Of a stretch of DNA of 64,000 nt, positions 9,041-17,771 are shown piece after piece; position 1 is the first letter of the stretch, and every line of letters starts with the position of its first letter. The DNA is taken from positions 558,001 through 622,000 of the forward strand of contig JAIQGG010000002.1 of NCBI GenBank assembly GCA_020072785.1. Reading direction: 5' to 3'. Source of the stretch: Terriglobia bacterium. Lineage in GTDB: Bacteria; Acidobacteriota; Terriglobia; Acidiferrales; UBA7541. The position numbers and the translations under genes are program-made. Below the pieces are notes generated by a model that worked only from the letters and a program-made list of their open reading frames with translations, made no database searches and was not told where the DNA came from.

Positions 9041-10102
9041 ATGCGAGACAAACTGGTAAATTTCGGAATTGGATGCCTGCTGGACACGAACTTCGGGCCG
9101 TTCAACCAGCCGGTGCCTGGGCGCGAGCGCGTCAAGAAGGCCACGGACCAACTCGTTGAGGAAGGCGTGCTAGCCGAGCAGGTGGGATTTGAAGGGGTGT
9201 TCGTTCCGGAAAGTCACATGCGCACGGAGACCATTTTTCCGAATCCGCTGATGCTGCTGGCGGCGCTGTCGGGCCGGACCAGTCGGCTGCGGTTGGCCAC
9301 CTACGCGCTGATTCCGACCTACGGCTGGAATCCCATGCATCTTGCGGAGTCCACGGCGCTGGTGGACCAGCTTTCGAAAGGGCGTCTGACGTTGGTGGTG
9401 GCGCAAGGGCTGGTGGAGGAATCGTTCCGGATGTTCGGGGTGGACCCGAAGAAGAAGCTCTCGACGTTTGTCGAATCGATCGAGATTCTGAAGAAGGCTT
9501 GGACCTCGCACGATCCATTCAGTTTTGCCGGGAAGCGCTTTCAGTTCGACAACGTCTTCCTCACGCCGAAGCCGTATCAGCAGGACCCGCACCCGACGAT
9601 CTGGGGCGGCGGGCTTAGCGATGCGGCCATCCAGCGTGTGGGAACGTATGCGACGGGCTGGTGCAGCACGCCGTTTCCGATCAGGAAAGACGTGTGGGAC
9701 TGGCAAGTGAAGCTGTTCCGGGACGAGGCGCGCGCGCACGGCGTGGAGAACCCGAAGATTGTTCTGATGCGCGACGGGTTCGTGGCCAAAAGTAGGGAAG
9801 AGGCGGAGCGCATCTGCAGCAGCGCGTACATGCCGGAATGGCTGTACTACTTCGATGCCGGGGTGCTCAGCCAGCAGGATCCTACGATTCAGGGGCGCAG
9901 CGACGTATCTATTGCCAATATGCGGCGGCATCTGGTGGTGGGCAGCCCAGCGGACTGCGTGGAGGCCATCGAGCGCTTCCGCACGGAGTATCAGGCGGAT
10001 TACATCGTGATGCGCTTCCGCTCGGCGTGGGGCCCATCGCGCGAGGAAACTCGGCGCTGCATGGAACGGTTCGGCGAATCGGTGCTCAGCCGCTTTCGCT
10101 GA
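9041..10102 (+). CDS. LLM-class (luciferase-like) flavin- or F420-dependent oxidoreductase, copy 2
   Basis: A 353-residue TIM-barrel oxidoreductase and a close paralogue of the protein at 4469-5539. They share DTNFG near the N-terminus, FEGVF-P-SHMRTET, PTYGWNPMHLAES, WTSHDPFSF and PKPYQQDPHPT-WGGG. Divergence is spread evenly, suggesting an old duplication rather than recent conversion. Only a weak purine-rich ribosome site precedes the ATG. Two copies in one operon may form a heteromer or act on successive intermediates; the cofactor (FMN or F420) is unresolved. Confidence 0.85.
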   Translation: MRDKLVNFGIGCLLDTNFGPFNQPVPGRERVKKATDQLVEEGVLAEQVGFEGVFVPESHMRTETIFPNPLMLLAALSGRTSRLRLATYALIPTYGWNPMHLAESTALVDQLSKGRLTLVVAQGLVEESFRMFGVDPKKKLSTFVESIEILKKAWTSHDPFSFAGKRFQFDNVFLTPKPYQQDPHPTIWGGGLSDAAIQRVGTYATGWCSTPFPIRKDVWDWQVKLFRDEARAHGVENPKIVLMRDGFVAKSREEAERICSSAYMPEWLYYFDAGVLSQQDPTIQGRSDVSIANMRRHLVVGSPADCVEAIERFRTEYQADYIVMRFRSAWGPSREETRRCMERFGESVLSRFR

Positions 10103-10176
10103 GGACCGGCCGCAAGCCGAGTAGCCGGGGCAAGCAGGGAAGTGAACGCCCGAAGGGCGGATAAACAGATCAAGAT

Positions 10177-12795
10177 ATGCCCGAACCCTATATTTTGTTT
10201 TTTCATGAGTGCCGCCTGAAGGATGTCGCGTTGATGGGCGGCAAAGGCGCGAATCTGGGCGAACTCTCCGCCGCCGGCTTTCCCGTGCCCCCCGGATTCG
10301 GAGTGACCTCCGCCGCTTACGAGACATTTCTCTCGGCCAACCAGCTGAATGCGCCGTTGCGGCAACTGGCCGCATCCATTGATTTCACCGATCAGAGCAG
10401 CGTTGAGGAGATTACGGCGCGGATCCGCGAGCGCATGGCTGCCGCAACGCTTCCAGAAGCGGTGGCTGCGGAGATCCGACAGGCGTACGAAAAGCTGGGA
10501 TCCAACGCGCTGGTGGCGGTGCGCTCGTCCTCGGCGGTGCCGGAGATGCAGGTGAGCTCCTTTCCGGGGCAGATGGACACGTTCTACGACGTGCGCGGGC
10601 TGGAAGAGATTTTCCAGCAAGTGAAGCTCTGTTGGACGTCGGTGTGGACGGCGCGTGCCACGGCCAACCGCTGGAACAAAGGTATCGATCATTTCCGGGT
10701 GAAGGTTTGCGCGCTGGTGCAAAAAATGATCCCTTCCGAATTCTCCGGTGTGGCGTTTACGGTGAATCCGGTGACGCTGGCCGAAGAGATCGTGATTGAA
10801 GCGATACCCGGGCTGGGCGAGGCTCTGGTTTCCGGCAAAGTGGACCCCGACGCGTATGTGGTTTCGAAGGAGCAGTTGCAGCTGACCAGCCGGCCGGAGA
10901 AGTCCGGAGTGCCGGAAGGGATAATCCTGGAGGTCGCGCGGATGGCGCGGGAGATCGAAAAGCACTACGGCAAGCCGCAGGACGTCGAGTGGGCCTACGC
11001 CGGGGGAAAGCTGTATGCGCTGCAGTCGCGCGCGGTGAAGAAGAAAGATGCGGATCCGGATTATGCGGGTCTGGAGCGCTGGAACAAGCCGACGGAGGCC
11101 GATGAGGCGGAGATCGTCTGGACGCGGGCGTGGAGCGATGAAGTGCTCACCCGGGCCATCACGCCGCTCTTCTACTCCGTGCAGGCCGACCTCATCACCG
11201 TCACCTACGACTTCATCTATCGCTGCTACGGCCTGACAGACCTCCTGCCACTGAAGCTGATGCGCTTCCACAAGAACCGCGGCTACTTCAGCACGCGGTA
11301 CTTGAAGGAGTGCCTGCGTTACGCGCCGCAATTCGCGCGGACCAACGACGCGCTGAAATTCTTCACCCCCGAGCAGCAAGACGACGTCAAAACCATGCCC
11401 TTCCTGGTATGGCGCAAGATCATGAGCGAGTTGCGTCTCGCCGTTCTGCACCGCAATTACACCTTCACGAAGTGCCACAAAACCTATTACGAAGACTGGC
11501 TTCCAGAGTTATGCCGCCGCGTCCAGGAGCTGAACGCACTCGACCTGGAAAGCGCCGCGCCAGAGCAGCTGCAGACCTATTTCGAGGGCATGGACCGGCT
11601 GATGAAGCAGCACTGCGAGCCGATCGGCATCGGCGTGATGGTGCATACCTTCGCGTCGGTTTCCCTGCTGAGCACGCTGCTGAAACACTGGCTGGGCGAT
11701 GATGCCGCAGCCAGCACGCTGCTCAGCGGACTTCCGGGCAACAGCACGGTGGAGCTCAATCAGGAGTTGTGGAATCTTTCGCGGCGCATCAAGCATGCAC
11801 CGGAGCTGGTGGGTGCTTTCACCGACTATCCGGTCTCAGAGATTTTCGCGCGGCTGAAAGACTCGGAAAAAGGTAGAGCGCTCGCCGCCGAGCTAAAAAG
11901 CCTCTGTCGGACGTACGATTTCCGCGGCGCGGAGGACCGGGAGCTGTCCTTCCCTCGCTGGGGGGACGATGCGGAGTTGCTGCTGAATATGCTGAAGTTG
12001 TTCGTGCAGGCGGGGGACGAAGCGGCGCCCGATGCTGCGCTGGAAAAGAACCACCGGCGGCGTGAGGCGACCACGCGCAGCGTTGTGCAGCAGCTTTCAA
12101 ACCGGCCGTGGGGATTTCTGAAAAAGCGGGTCTTCGGCTTCCTGCTCAAATACGCACAGATTTACTCGCTGTTCCGGGAAAATCAGCGATTCGAGGTGGA
12201 CCGCGTCTTCTATGGCCAGAGGAAAGCTTTCCTGGCCATCGGCCGGCGGCTTGTGCAAATGAACCTTCTGGCGGATGCGGATGACATCTGGTTCCTTGCG
12301 AAGGAAGAGGTGTTCGACTTGATGTGCCGCCGCATGACGCCGCAGGATGCCCGTATCAGGGTTCTGCCCCGCAAGGCCGAGTATCGCCGCTATCTGCACA
12401 CTCCGCCTCCGATGTTTTTGCAGGGAGACCGGGAGTGGGATCTTGCTCCGGAAGCCGTGAATGCCGTAGATGCCAAATTCCTCACGGGTGTTCCGGCAAG
12501 TTCAGGTAGAGCCTCTGGAGTGGCGCGTATTGTTCGCGATATTCGCGAACTGAGCCGCGTGCGCGCCGGTGACATCCTGGTTACCAATAGCACAGATCCC
12601 GGCTGGACTCCTGTCTTTCTGCTGATCCGTGGCCTGGTTCTGGAAACGGGTGGCATCCTCGCTCACGGCACGGTGCTTTCCAGGGAATATGGCATCCCCG
12701 CCGTGACCTCGGTGAAAAACGCAACTGCTCTCGTCAAGGAAGGAGAACTGATTACCGTGGACGGCTCCCAGGGCACTGTAACCCTGCCCGCTTGA
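10177..12795 (+). CDS. PEP-synthase/PPDK-like phosphotransferase without the C-terminal barrel
   Basis: An 872-residue protein. Residues about 10-300 form the ATP-grasp (PPDK_N) domain: GGKGANLGEL near 22, VRSSS near 115, FSGVAFTVNP near 190 and a C-terminal strand ending in LQSRAV. Residues about 300-780 match no domain I recognise. Residues about 785-872 form the swivelling phosphohistidine domain, with the phospho-accepting histidine in ILAHGTVLSREYGIPAV (His830). The PEP/pyruvate-binding TIM barrel of true PEP synthase is absent. This ATP-middle-His layout is that of rifampin phosphotransferase and related enzymes that phosphorylate a small molecule. A small hairpin (10147-10159) lies 17 bases before the start. 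It could phosphorylate a pathway intermediate (inference). Confidence 0.8.
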   Translation: MPEPYILFFHECRLKDVALMGGKGANLGELSAAGFPVPPGFGVTSAAYETFLSANQLNAPLRQLAASIDFTDQSSVEEITARIRERMAAATLPEAVAAEIRQAYEKLGSNALVAVRSSSAVPEMQVSSFPGQMDTFYDVRGLEEIFQQVKLCWTSVWTARATANRWNKGIDHFRVKVCALVQKMIPSEFSGVAFTVNPVTLAEEIVIEAIPGLGEALVSGKVDPDAYVVSKEQLQLTSRPEKSGVPEGIILEVARMAREIEKHYGKPQDVEWAYAGGKLYALQSRAVKKKDADPDYAGLERWNKPTEADEAEIVWTRAWSDEVLTRAITPLFYSVQADLITVTYDFIYRCYGLTDLLPLKLMRFHKNRGYFSTRYLKECLRYAPQFARTNDALKFFTPEQQDDVKTMPFLVWRKIMSELRLAVLHRNYTFTKCHKTYYEDWLPELCRRVQELNALDLESAAPEQLQTYFEGMDRLMKQHCEPIGIGVMVHTFASVSLLSTLLKHWLGDDAAASTLLSGLPGNSTVELNQELWNLSRRIKHAPELVGAFTDYPVSEIFARLKDSEKGRALAAELKSLCRTYDFRGAEDRELSFPRWGDDAELLLNMLKLFVQAGDEAAPDAALEKNHRRREATTRSVVQQLSNRPWGFLKKRVFGFLLKYAQIYSLFRENQRFEVDRVFYGQRKAFLAIGRRLVQMNLLADADDIWFLAKEEVFDLMCRRMTPQDARIRVLPRKAEYRRYLHTPPPMFLQGDREWDLAPEAVNAVDAKFLTGVPASSGRASGVARIVRDIRELSRVRAGDILVTNSTDPGWTPVFLLIRGLVLETGGILAHGTVLSREYGIPAVTSVKNATALVKEGELITVDGSQGTVTLPA

Positions 12796-12823
12796 CCCCC
12801 GGCTTGATTCAGGCAGAGCAACT

Positions 12824-13702
12824 ATGATCCGACTGACCGACGACTTACGGCACCCGCCTTCTCCGGAGCAGAATTACAGCGAGAGCAAATGGTTCTCTTT
12901 TTACGACCAGGCGAGGGACATTTGGATATCCTCCCGAATCGGATTGGAGCCGAACCGGCGCACGGCAAATCGCTGGCTGGTGGTCGCCAATCATGGCACG
13001 GTCATTTACAAGGATCTCGCTGTGAACCTGTCTCTCCCCGACTCGGATTGGGACGCGATCGAGGTTAGCGGCTTCTCGATTCGCACGCTGAAGACCATGA
13101 AACAGTATGCCCTTTCGTTCCACAATCCCGAATTGCAGTTCGATGTCACCTGGCAGGCGGCTACCCCCGTTTTCGACTACAAGGACTGCTTTGCGCCTCT
13201 GCCGCCTTCCTTGGCCAGTGCTCATTACGAGCAGTCGGGGCAGGTGTCCGGCAACCTCCTCTATGAAGGCAGAAGCTACGCCATCGAAGGCGCCGGTCAT
13301 CGCGATCATTCCTGGGGGGTGCGCGACTGGGAGGGATTTCGTTCTTGGATCGCCTTCATGGCGCCCTTCGGAGGAGGATCATTTCTTCACGTCGAACAGT
13401 TCGACGAGCAGAACACCGGATTGACGCGGCACGGCTTCCTCTACCATGAGGGAAAGAACATAGCGTTGAAGGATGCCGATATCGAGCTCGATTTCCTGGC
13501 AGGACGCAGATTTCCCCACCGCTTTCTCATGAGGATCGAAGACGTCCAGGGGCACATCATTCCGGTTGTGGGGGAAGTGCGCGTGATTGCTCCGCTGGCC
13601 TTTGGGAGATGCACGGTGGGAGAGTCCTTCGGCACCTTTACGTGCGGAGGCGTCACCACGGCAGGCATCATCGAGTACGGTTTTACAGCGCGAAGTCGAT
13701 GA
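12824..13702 (+). CDS. DUF7064/7065-type lipocalin-like (AttH/CrtC-related) protein
   Basis: A 292-residue soluble, beta-rich protein without a signal peptide. The block GHRDHSWGVRDWEGF near residue 160 is the hallmark of a family loosely related to AttH and hydroxyneurosporene synthase (CrtC) proteins, usually annotated as DUF7064/DUF7065. Members occur in isoprenoid or steroid-like degradation clusters and may bind or hydrate hydrophobic substrates, but no catalytic function is established. It follows the PPDK-like gene by 28 bp, so it is likely the last gene of the operon. Confidence 0.6.
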   Translation: MIRLTDDLRHPPSPEQNYSESKWFSFYDQARDIWISSRIGLEPNRRTANRWLVVANHGTVIYKDLAVNLSLPDSDWDAIEVSGFSIRTLKTMKQYALSFHNPELQFDVTWQAATPVFDYKDCFAPLPPSLASAHYEQSGQVSGNLLYEGRSYAIEGAGHRDHSWGVRDWEGFRSWIAFMAPFGGGSFLHVEQFDEQNTGLTRHGFLYHEGKNIALKDADIELDFLAGRRFPHRFLMRIEDVQGHIIPVVGEVRVIAPLAFGRCTVGESFGTFTCGGVTTAGIIEYGFTARSR

Positions 13703-13903
13703 TATGAAGCGAAGGAGAGCCTTCGTCGTTGTCAGGGACCGCACAATCCGGCCCGGGTGGATGGGTCGATGACTCTTTGTCGGCGACAGCGGAGAGCAAT
13801 TCGGAAACCTTGCGGAGGGCCTTCTCTTCAGTTTTTTTGAGATTCCACCCATCGCCATAGCAGAGAAGATCTTCTGCCCCGCTTCCAGTTGAGGAAAAAA
13901 CTT

Positions 13904-14803
13904 TTATCGCCTTGCCTTCAGTTTCTCCAACTCGGGATATGACGACGTTTCCACGAAGGTGCATTCGGGCGGCTGGACTTGTGTTTCGATTGCGCGAACC
14001 AACATCCTAAGAGCAAGTTCCATAGTGAGTGATGTGATCACGGCGGCGGCCAGGACGTGCTCGTCTACCAAAGGTTTCACTTGGCTTGAAATACCAATGC
14101 CGACGAATGGCAATCCTAGCCATCTTTTCTTCTGTTCTTGATTGTCGATATTTTGGAATGCCTTCCTGGCCCCTAACGCAAGTTCATGAGAGTGGCCGGC
14201 CACCAAGTCAAACTTTTCTGCGCGCGAAGTCGCCAACCGCAGCCAGGTGCCTACACTTTGACAAGCGCCCTCCTCGCTCCATTTACTCCGGAGCGCTGTT
14301 AGCTGCACATTCCGCGGCTTGGTGCTTTCCATGCCCTCGTGTCGCTGGGCCGCAACGGAACTCATGCTCGGCCCCTGAATGTATAAGGCAGATCCCCCCT
14401 GAGGCAACAGTGCGGCAAGCTGTTTGCCTTGAAGCCGGCCAATTTCGTGTTGTGCTTGGGTCACCGTGAATACTGGAACCAGGGGGCTCTTGCGGAGTTG
14501 CTTGACATAATCAACATCGTTGTTACTTATCACCCATGCAATCCCCGCTGCAACCGCCGCTTCGGCGACAAGGCGCAGCCCCGTTCGGGTCATGGGCTCA
14601 ACCAAAAATGCGCTGGGCCGGGCTTCCGGACTGGATTGGATTATTTCCAGTAACTGCTGGCTTTGAGTTATGGAATCATCGTCGGCGTGGATGACTTGCA
14701 GATCGAGCCCCAGGCGTTCTCCGGCTGACTTCGCGACCACTCCCTGCTCGCGCTGGTACGCGTTGTCATTGGGAAGTGAAACGACGATTCGCAGTTTTTT
14801 CAT
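13904..14803 (-). CDS. Periplasmic-binding-protein-like sugar-binding domain protein without signal peptide
   Basis: A 299-residue type-I periplasmic binding fold protein resembling ribose/LacI-type binding domains. It starts directly with the first beta strand (KKLRIVVSLP), so it has neither a signal peptide nor a DNA-binding domain. Segments NDNAYQREQG, FLVEPMT, AAAGIAWVISNNDVD, GRLQGKQLAALLPQGG and YIQGPSMSSVAAQRHEGM follow the family order. It is convergent with the left operon and has no transporter genes beside it. It may be a cytoplasmic sensor or a decayed LacI-type regulator or binding protein. Confidence 0.65.
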   Translation of the reverse strand: MKKLRIVVSLPNDNAYQREQGVVAKSAGERLGLDLQVIHADDDSITQSQQLLEIIQSSPEARPSAFLVEPMTRTGLRLVAEAAVAAGIAWVISNNDVDYVKQLRKSPLVPVFTVTQAQHEIGRLQGKQLAALLPQGGSALYIQGPSMSSVAAQRHEGMESTKPRNVQLTALRSKWSEEGACQSVGTWLRLATSRAEKFDLVAGHSHELALGARKAFQNIDNQEQKKRWLGLPFVGIGISSQVKPLVDEHVLAAAVITSLTMELALRMLVRAIETQVQPPECTFVETSSYPELEKLKARR

Positions 14804-15125
14804 TTGCTGTTCCGCAAGGCAGTCAACATCGACAGTATAGGTCGTCCGGTTGCATCATCCTGAACTCTGGAACGTCATCGCCGCGAAAAAGTTAACGTGC
14901 TCGCTGCTGAAAACGAGCGTGCCGTGCCGCTGCCTGAACTTGGAAGATGGCGGACTAGACATAAACCCTCGGGTTTGTACCTAGAAGTATGCCGGAATTT
15001 GCGATTTGGACCTCTGGCTTGAAGCGAATTGAGTCCTGGTTAACGCGCAAACCGGACAATTGAATGCTGGATTGTTTTCATGTGGGTGGAGGGTGGATTT
15101 TGAGTTCGAAACGAACCAAAGGGTA

Positions 15126-15142
15126 TCAACGAAAATCGTTGA
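15126..15142 (-). terminator. Palindrome that may have terminated the original tRNA-Arg transcript
   Basis: TCAACGA and TCGTTGA flank a 3-base spacer, a perfect 7-bp stem. It lies 14 bases beyond the 3' side of the tRNA-Arg fragment. If the island hypothesis holds, this is the DNA originally downstream of the tRNA gene, and the hairpin could be its terminator. It lacks a clear U tract. Confidence 0.35.
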
Positions 15143-15156
15143 AACAAACTGCGCAA

Positions 15157-15214
15157 GGAAGTGGCGCGCCCGGGGAGACTCAAACTCCCGACTCTCTGCC
15201 TAGAAGGTAGACGC
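15157..15214 (-). repeat. Decayed tRNA-Arg 3' fragment; distal attachment-site copy
   Basis: The 58 bases match 47068-47125 at 54 positions in the same orientation, including a perfect 25-base run at 15157-15181. The match covers the anticodon arm, T-arm and acceptor 3' strand of tRNA-Arg plus the CCA complement; beyond 15214 the sequences diverge completely. All four mismatches are transitions. A 3' tRNA fragment directly repeated relative to an intact tRNA gene is the usual signature of an integrated element. Confidence 0.7.
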
Positions 15215-15506
15215 AGAAACGCTAAGTAGTTGGTTCGTCTAGCATTTTCCTATGTCTTGCATCACGGTTTGGCACAGTATTTGGCACTGTTTGTTCTCAA
15301 GTTGTTTTCAAGTTGGCCGACTGCACCCCTCGGATGAGACAGATTTCGAGGGGCACACTTGCCGTTGTGACCTGCCCCGCATTTTGAGACAGCCGCTGAG
15401 TTGAGTCCATGAAGGCGAAGCCGGAATTGCATCGCTCCGGCAAGTCAGGGAGCCTATCAGCAAGGAAGCCAAGCCGTAAGCCCGGCGGGCGGAGGGAACG
15501 CTGCTG

Positions 15507-16070
15507 TCAGGCGGCAAGCCAGTCTTCGAATAGGGTCCGTGCCTTGGCGCCTTCCATCCGGCGCCGCACCGCGTCCAGCACGTGGCACTTGAGCGCGCCG
15601 TCCGCGCCGTAGAAACCCAGCCAGTAGGGCATGTGGAAATCCAGCGGCATCCGCTGGATTTCAAGCCTCGGCTCGCGCACACGGAAAAAGCCTTGCTGAA
15701 ATACGATCCGGAGCACTTTTTCCGCCAGCAACGCCTGCCCGCGGGCTTCCTCGAGGCTTGCTTCCAGCCGGTTTCGCGTCTCCACGCGGAGAAGGTCTTC
15801 TTCGCCGGGAATGCGTGGAAACTCGAAAAGATCGAGCGTGCCTTGGGCCGCGTCGAGCGCAAACAGGCGTGTCTGCGCGGGCGCCTTCCCGCTCATCCCT
15901 GCCAGGCGCACCTGATAGAGGCGGTAGGGCACGTACGCGTCGGCCACCTGCAGCAGAAAATTCCGCAGTGCCGGAGCCAGCAGCCGGCGCAAGCCGCGCG
16001 GTTCAAGGATGCGAATGGCCTCTTCCCGCGTGACGTTCGGTTTTAGGGTGTAAATCGTCGCTGGCTGCAT
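15507..16070 (-). CDS. Hypothetical protein (187 residues)
   Basis: A protein without signal peptide or membrane segment. It is predicted alpha/beta with a charged central helix (NRLEASLEEARGQALLAEKV) and a C-terminal segment MPYWLGFYGADG followed by LDAVRRRMEG. I do not recognise the family. It starts 15 bp downstream of the symporter stop on the same strand, so it is probably co-transcribed with it. Codon use looks normal for the region. Confidence 0.55.
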   Translation of the reverse strand: MQPATIYTLKPNVTREEAIRILEPRGLRRLLAPALRNFLLQVADAYVPYRLYQVRLAGMSGKAPAQTRLFALDAAQGTLDLFEFPRIPGEEDLLRVETRNRLEASLEEARGQALLAEKVLRIVFQQGFFRVREPRLEIQRMPLDFHMPYWLGFYGADGALKCHVLDAVRRRMEGAKARTLFEDWLAA

Positions 16071-16085
16071 CGCGCGGACCCGTAC

Positions 16086-17771
16086 CTACCGGAAATAGAT
16101 CCACAGACCCAAAACGGCCGCGATCAGGAGCGCGGTGAACGCCAGATTCAAGGTGTGTTCCCGGCGGGTCTCCTTCGCGAGATAAACCGTGCGCAGATCC
16201 GTAGTTTCCAGCTTCTGATTCATGGTGGCAAAAGTCAATCCGGCGATCTTCTGTCGTGACGGCGCCGGATAGAGCAGGCTCACACCGACCAGCACCGCCG
16301 CGCACACCACCAACATGAAAATGGCGTAATGCAGGAAATTCATATCCACGGTCCAGCGCACCAGCGGCGACGTGAAGTGGTGCGTCTTATCCAGCACCTC
16401 AAGAACAAAGCGCGTTGCCCCCAGCACGAAGCCGAAAAGGAGCGAGCTGATTGCTCCTTGTCCGTTCAGGCGGGGCCATAGGATTCCAAAGATGAAGCAC
16501 GCCGCAATCGGCGGGCTGATGTAGGCCTGCACGCTCTGCAGATAGATGTAGAGCTGGGCGCTGAGGAGGTGAATGAAGGGCACCCAGAGAATGCCGAGAA
16601 CGACCATGACGCCGGTGGCGATGCGGCCGAAGAAGACGAGCTGCACCTCGGTGGCCTGGGGGCGGAACTTCTTGTAGAAATCGAGGGTGACCATGGTGGA
16701 GGCGGAGTTGAAGACCGAGCTCATGGCGCCCATGAGGGCGGCCAGAAGCGCGGCGATCATCAGGCCGACGAGGCCGACGGGGAGGAGGTTGACGATGAGC
16801 GTGGGATAGGCAATGTCGCCGTTGGTGACGTGGCCGTGATCGAGATGGAAAAGGGCCGGGTAGAGGGCGAAAGCGATGAGGCCGGGGAGGACCAGGATGA
16901 ACACCGGGAGGATCTTCAGGAAGCCGGCGAAGATGGTGCCGGCTTTGGCGTGGCCCTCATCCTTGGCGGAGAGTACACGCTGCACGATGACCTGGTCGGT
17001 GCACCAGTACCAGATGCCGAGGATGGGCGCGCCGAAGAAGATACCCGTCCAGGGGAATTCCGAATTGGCGGCGGGCTTTATCATGTGAAAGTAATCGGCG
17101 GGGACGGCGGCGCGCAGGCCGGCGAAGCCGCCGATTTTGTCCATGCCGATGACGGTGAGGATGACGGCGCCGGCGATGAGGATCAGGGTCTGTACCAGGT
17201 CGGTGTAGATGACTGCGGCGAGGCCGCCGGCGATGGTATAAACGCCGGTGGCGATGACCAGAATGACGGCGGCGGTGAGAGGGCTCCAGCCGACGACGCG
17301 CTCGAGGACGATGGCGGCGGCGTAGAGGTGCACGGAAATCTTGGTGAAGATGTAGGCGATGATGGAAATGCTGGCGAGGTAGGTGGCGCAGTGCCGGTTG
17401 AAGCGCCGCTCCAGAAATTCCGGCATGGTGAAAACATTCGAGCGCAAATAAAAGGGGACGAAGACCCAGCCGAGAATCAGAAGAATCAGGCACGCCAGCC
17501 ATTCGAAGTGTCCGACGGCCAGGCCGGAGCTCGCTCCGGAGCCCGCCAGCCCGATGAAATGCTCAGTCGAAATGTTCGACACGAAGAGCGAGGCGCCGAT
17601 CGCGAACCAGCCCACGTTACGGCTCGCCAGAAAATAGTCTTCCGAGGTGCGCTCCTTCCGCGAAAAATAGAAGCCAATGCCGAAGACGATCAGGAAGTAG
17701 ATTCCGATGATTGTAAGGTCCACAGGGGCGAGAGTCCTGTGGGTGATGGCCACCGCCGAAGCTGCAAGCAT
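16086..17771 (-). CDS. Sodium:solute symporter, SGLT-like (SSS family)
   Basis: A 561-residue inner-membrane protein with about 14 hydrophobic helices. Early segments (IGIYFLIVFGIGFYFSRKERTSEDYFLASRNVGWFAIGASLF and SNISTEHFIGLAGSGA) are typical of SGLT-type transporters in the SSS family, including the conserved Ser-Asn-Ile-Ser start of TM2 and the GGLAAVIYTDLVQ motif near residue 190. It would import a sugar with Na+. AAGGAGG lies six bases before the ATG. Beside a GH30 gene on the same strand, it is the likely uptake route for glucose or short beta-glucans released by the secreted hydrolases. Confidence 0.9.
   Translation of the reverse strand: MLAASAVAITHRTLAPVDLTIIGIYFLIVFGIGFYFSRKERTSEDYFLASRNVGWFAIGASLFVSNISTEHFIGLAGSGASSGLAVGHFEWLACLILLILGWVFVPFYLRSNVFTMPEFLERRFNRHCATYLASISIIAYIFTKISVHLYAAAIVLERVVGWSPLTAAVILVIATGVYTIAGGLAAVIYTDLVQTLILIAGAVILTVIGMDKIGGFAGLRAAVPADYFHMIKPAANSEFPWTGIFFGAPILGIWYWCTDQVIVQRVLSAKDEGHAKAGTIFAGFLKILPVFILVLPGLIAFALYPALFHLDHGHVTNGDIAYPTLIVNLLPVGLVGLMIAALLAALMGAMSSVFNSASTMVTLDFYKKFRPQATEVQLVFFGRIATGVMVVLGILWVPFIHLLSAQLYIYLQSVQAYISPPIAACFIFGILWPRLNGQGAISSLLFGFVLGATRFVLEVLDKTHHFTSPLVRWTVDMNFLHYAIFMLVVCAAVLVGVSLLYPAPSRQKIAGLTFATMNQKLETTDLRTVYLAKETRREHTLNLAFTALLIAAVLGLWIYFR

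Larger units (their letters stand above)
14804..15506. other. Intergenic stretch with island boundary signals
   Basis: This 703-bp stretch has no convincing gene. It holds a perfect palindrome (15126-15142) and a decayed tRNA-Arg 3' fragment (15157-15214). A short minus-strand frame at about 15220-15290 reads TVPNTVPNRDA before a stop, reminiscent of integrase C-termini; that resemblance is weak. The remaining sequence shows nothing recognisable. Confidence 0.5.

Noticed and set aside
10000-11478. A 492-codon minus-strand frame opposite the PEP-synthase-like gene
   Set aside because: Antisense shadow with His/Arg-rich low-complexity content; the plus-strand gene has clear domain motifs.
13683-13964. 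A 93-codon minus-strand frame after the binding-protein gene
   Set aside because: It overlaps the ends of two better genes, has no recognisable domain and no ribosome site.
15220-15290. A possible second integrase tail (TVPNTVPNRDA on the minus strand)
   Set aside because: Only about 20 residues after an in-frame stop, without catalytic motifs; kept as a weak note and not annotated.
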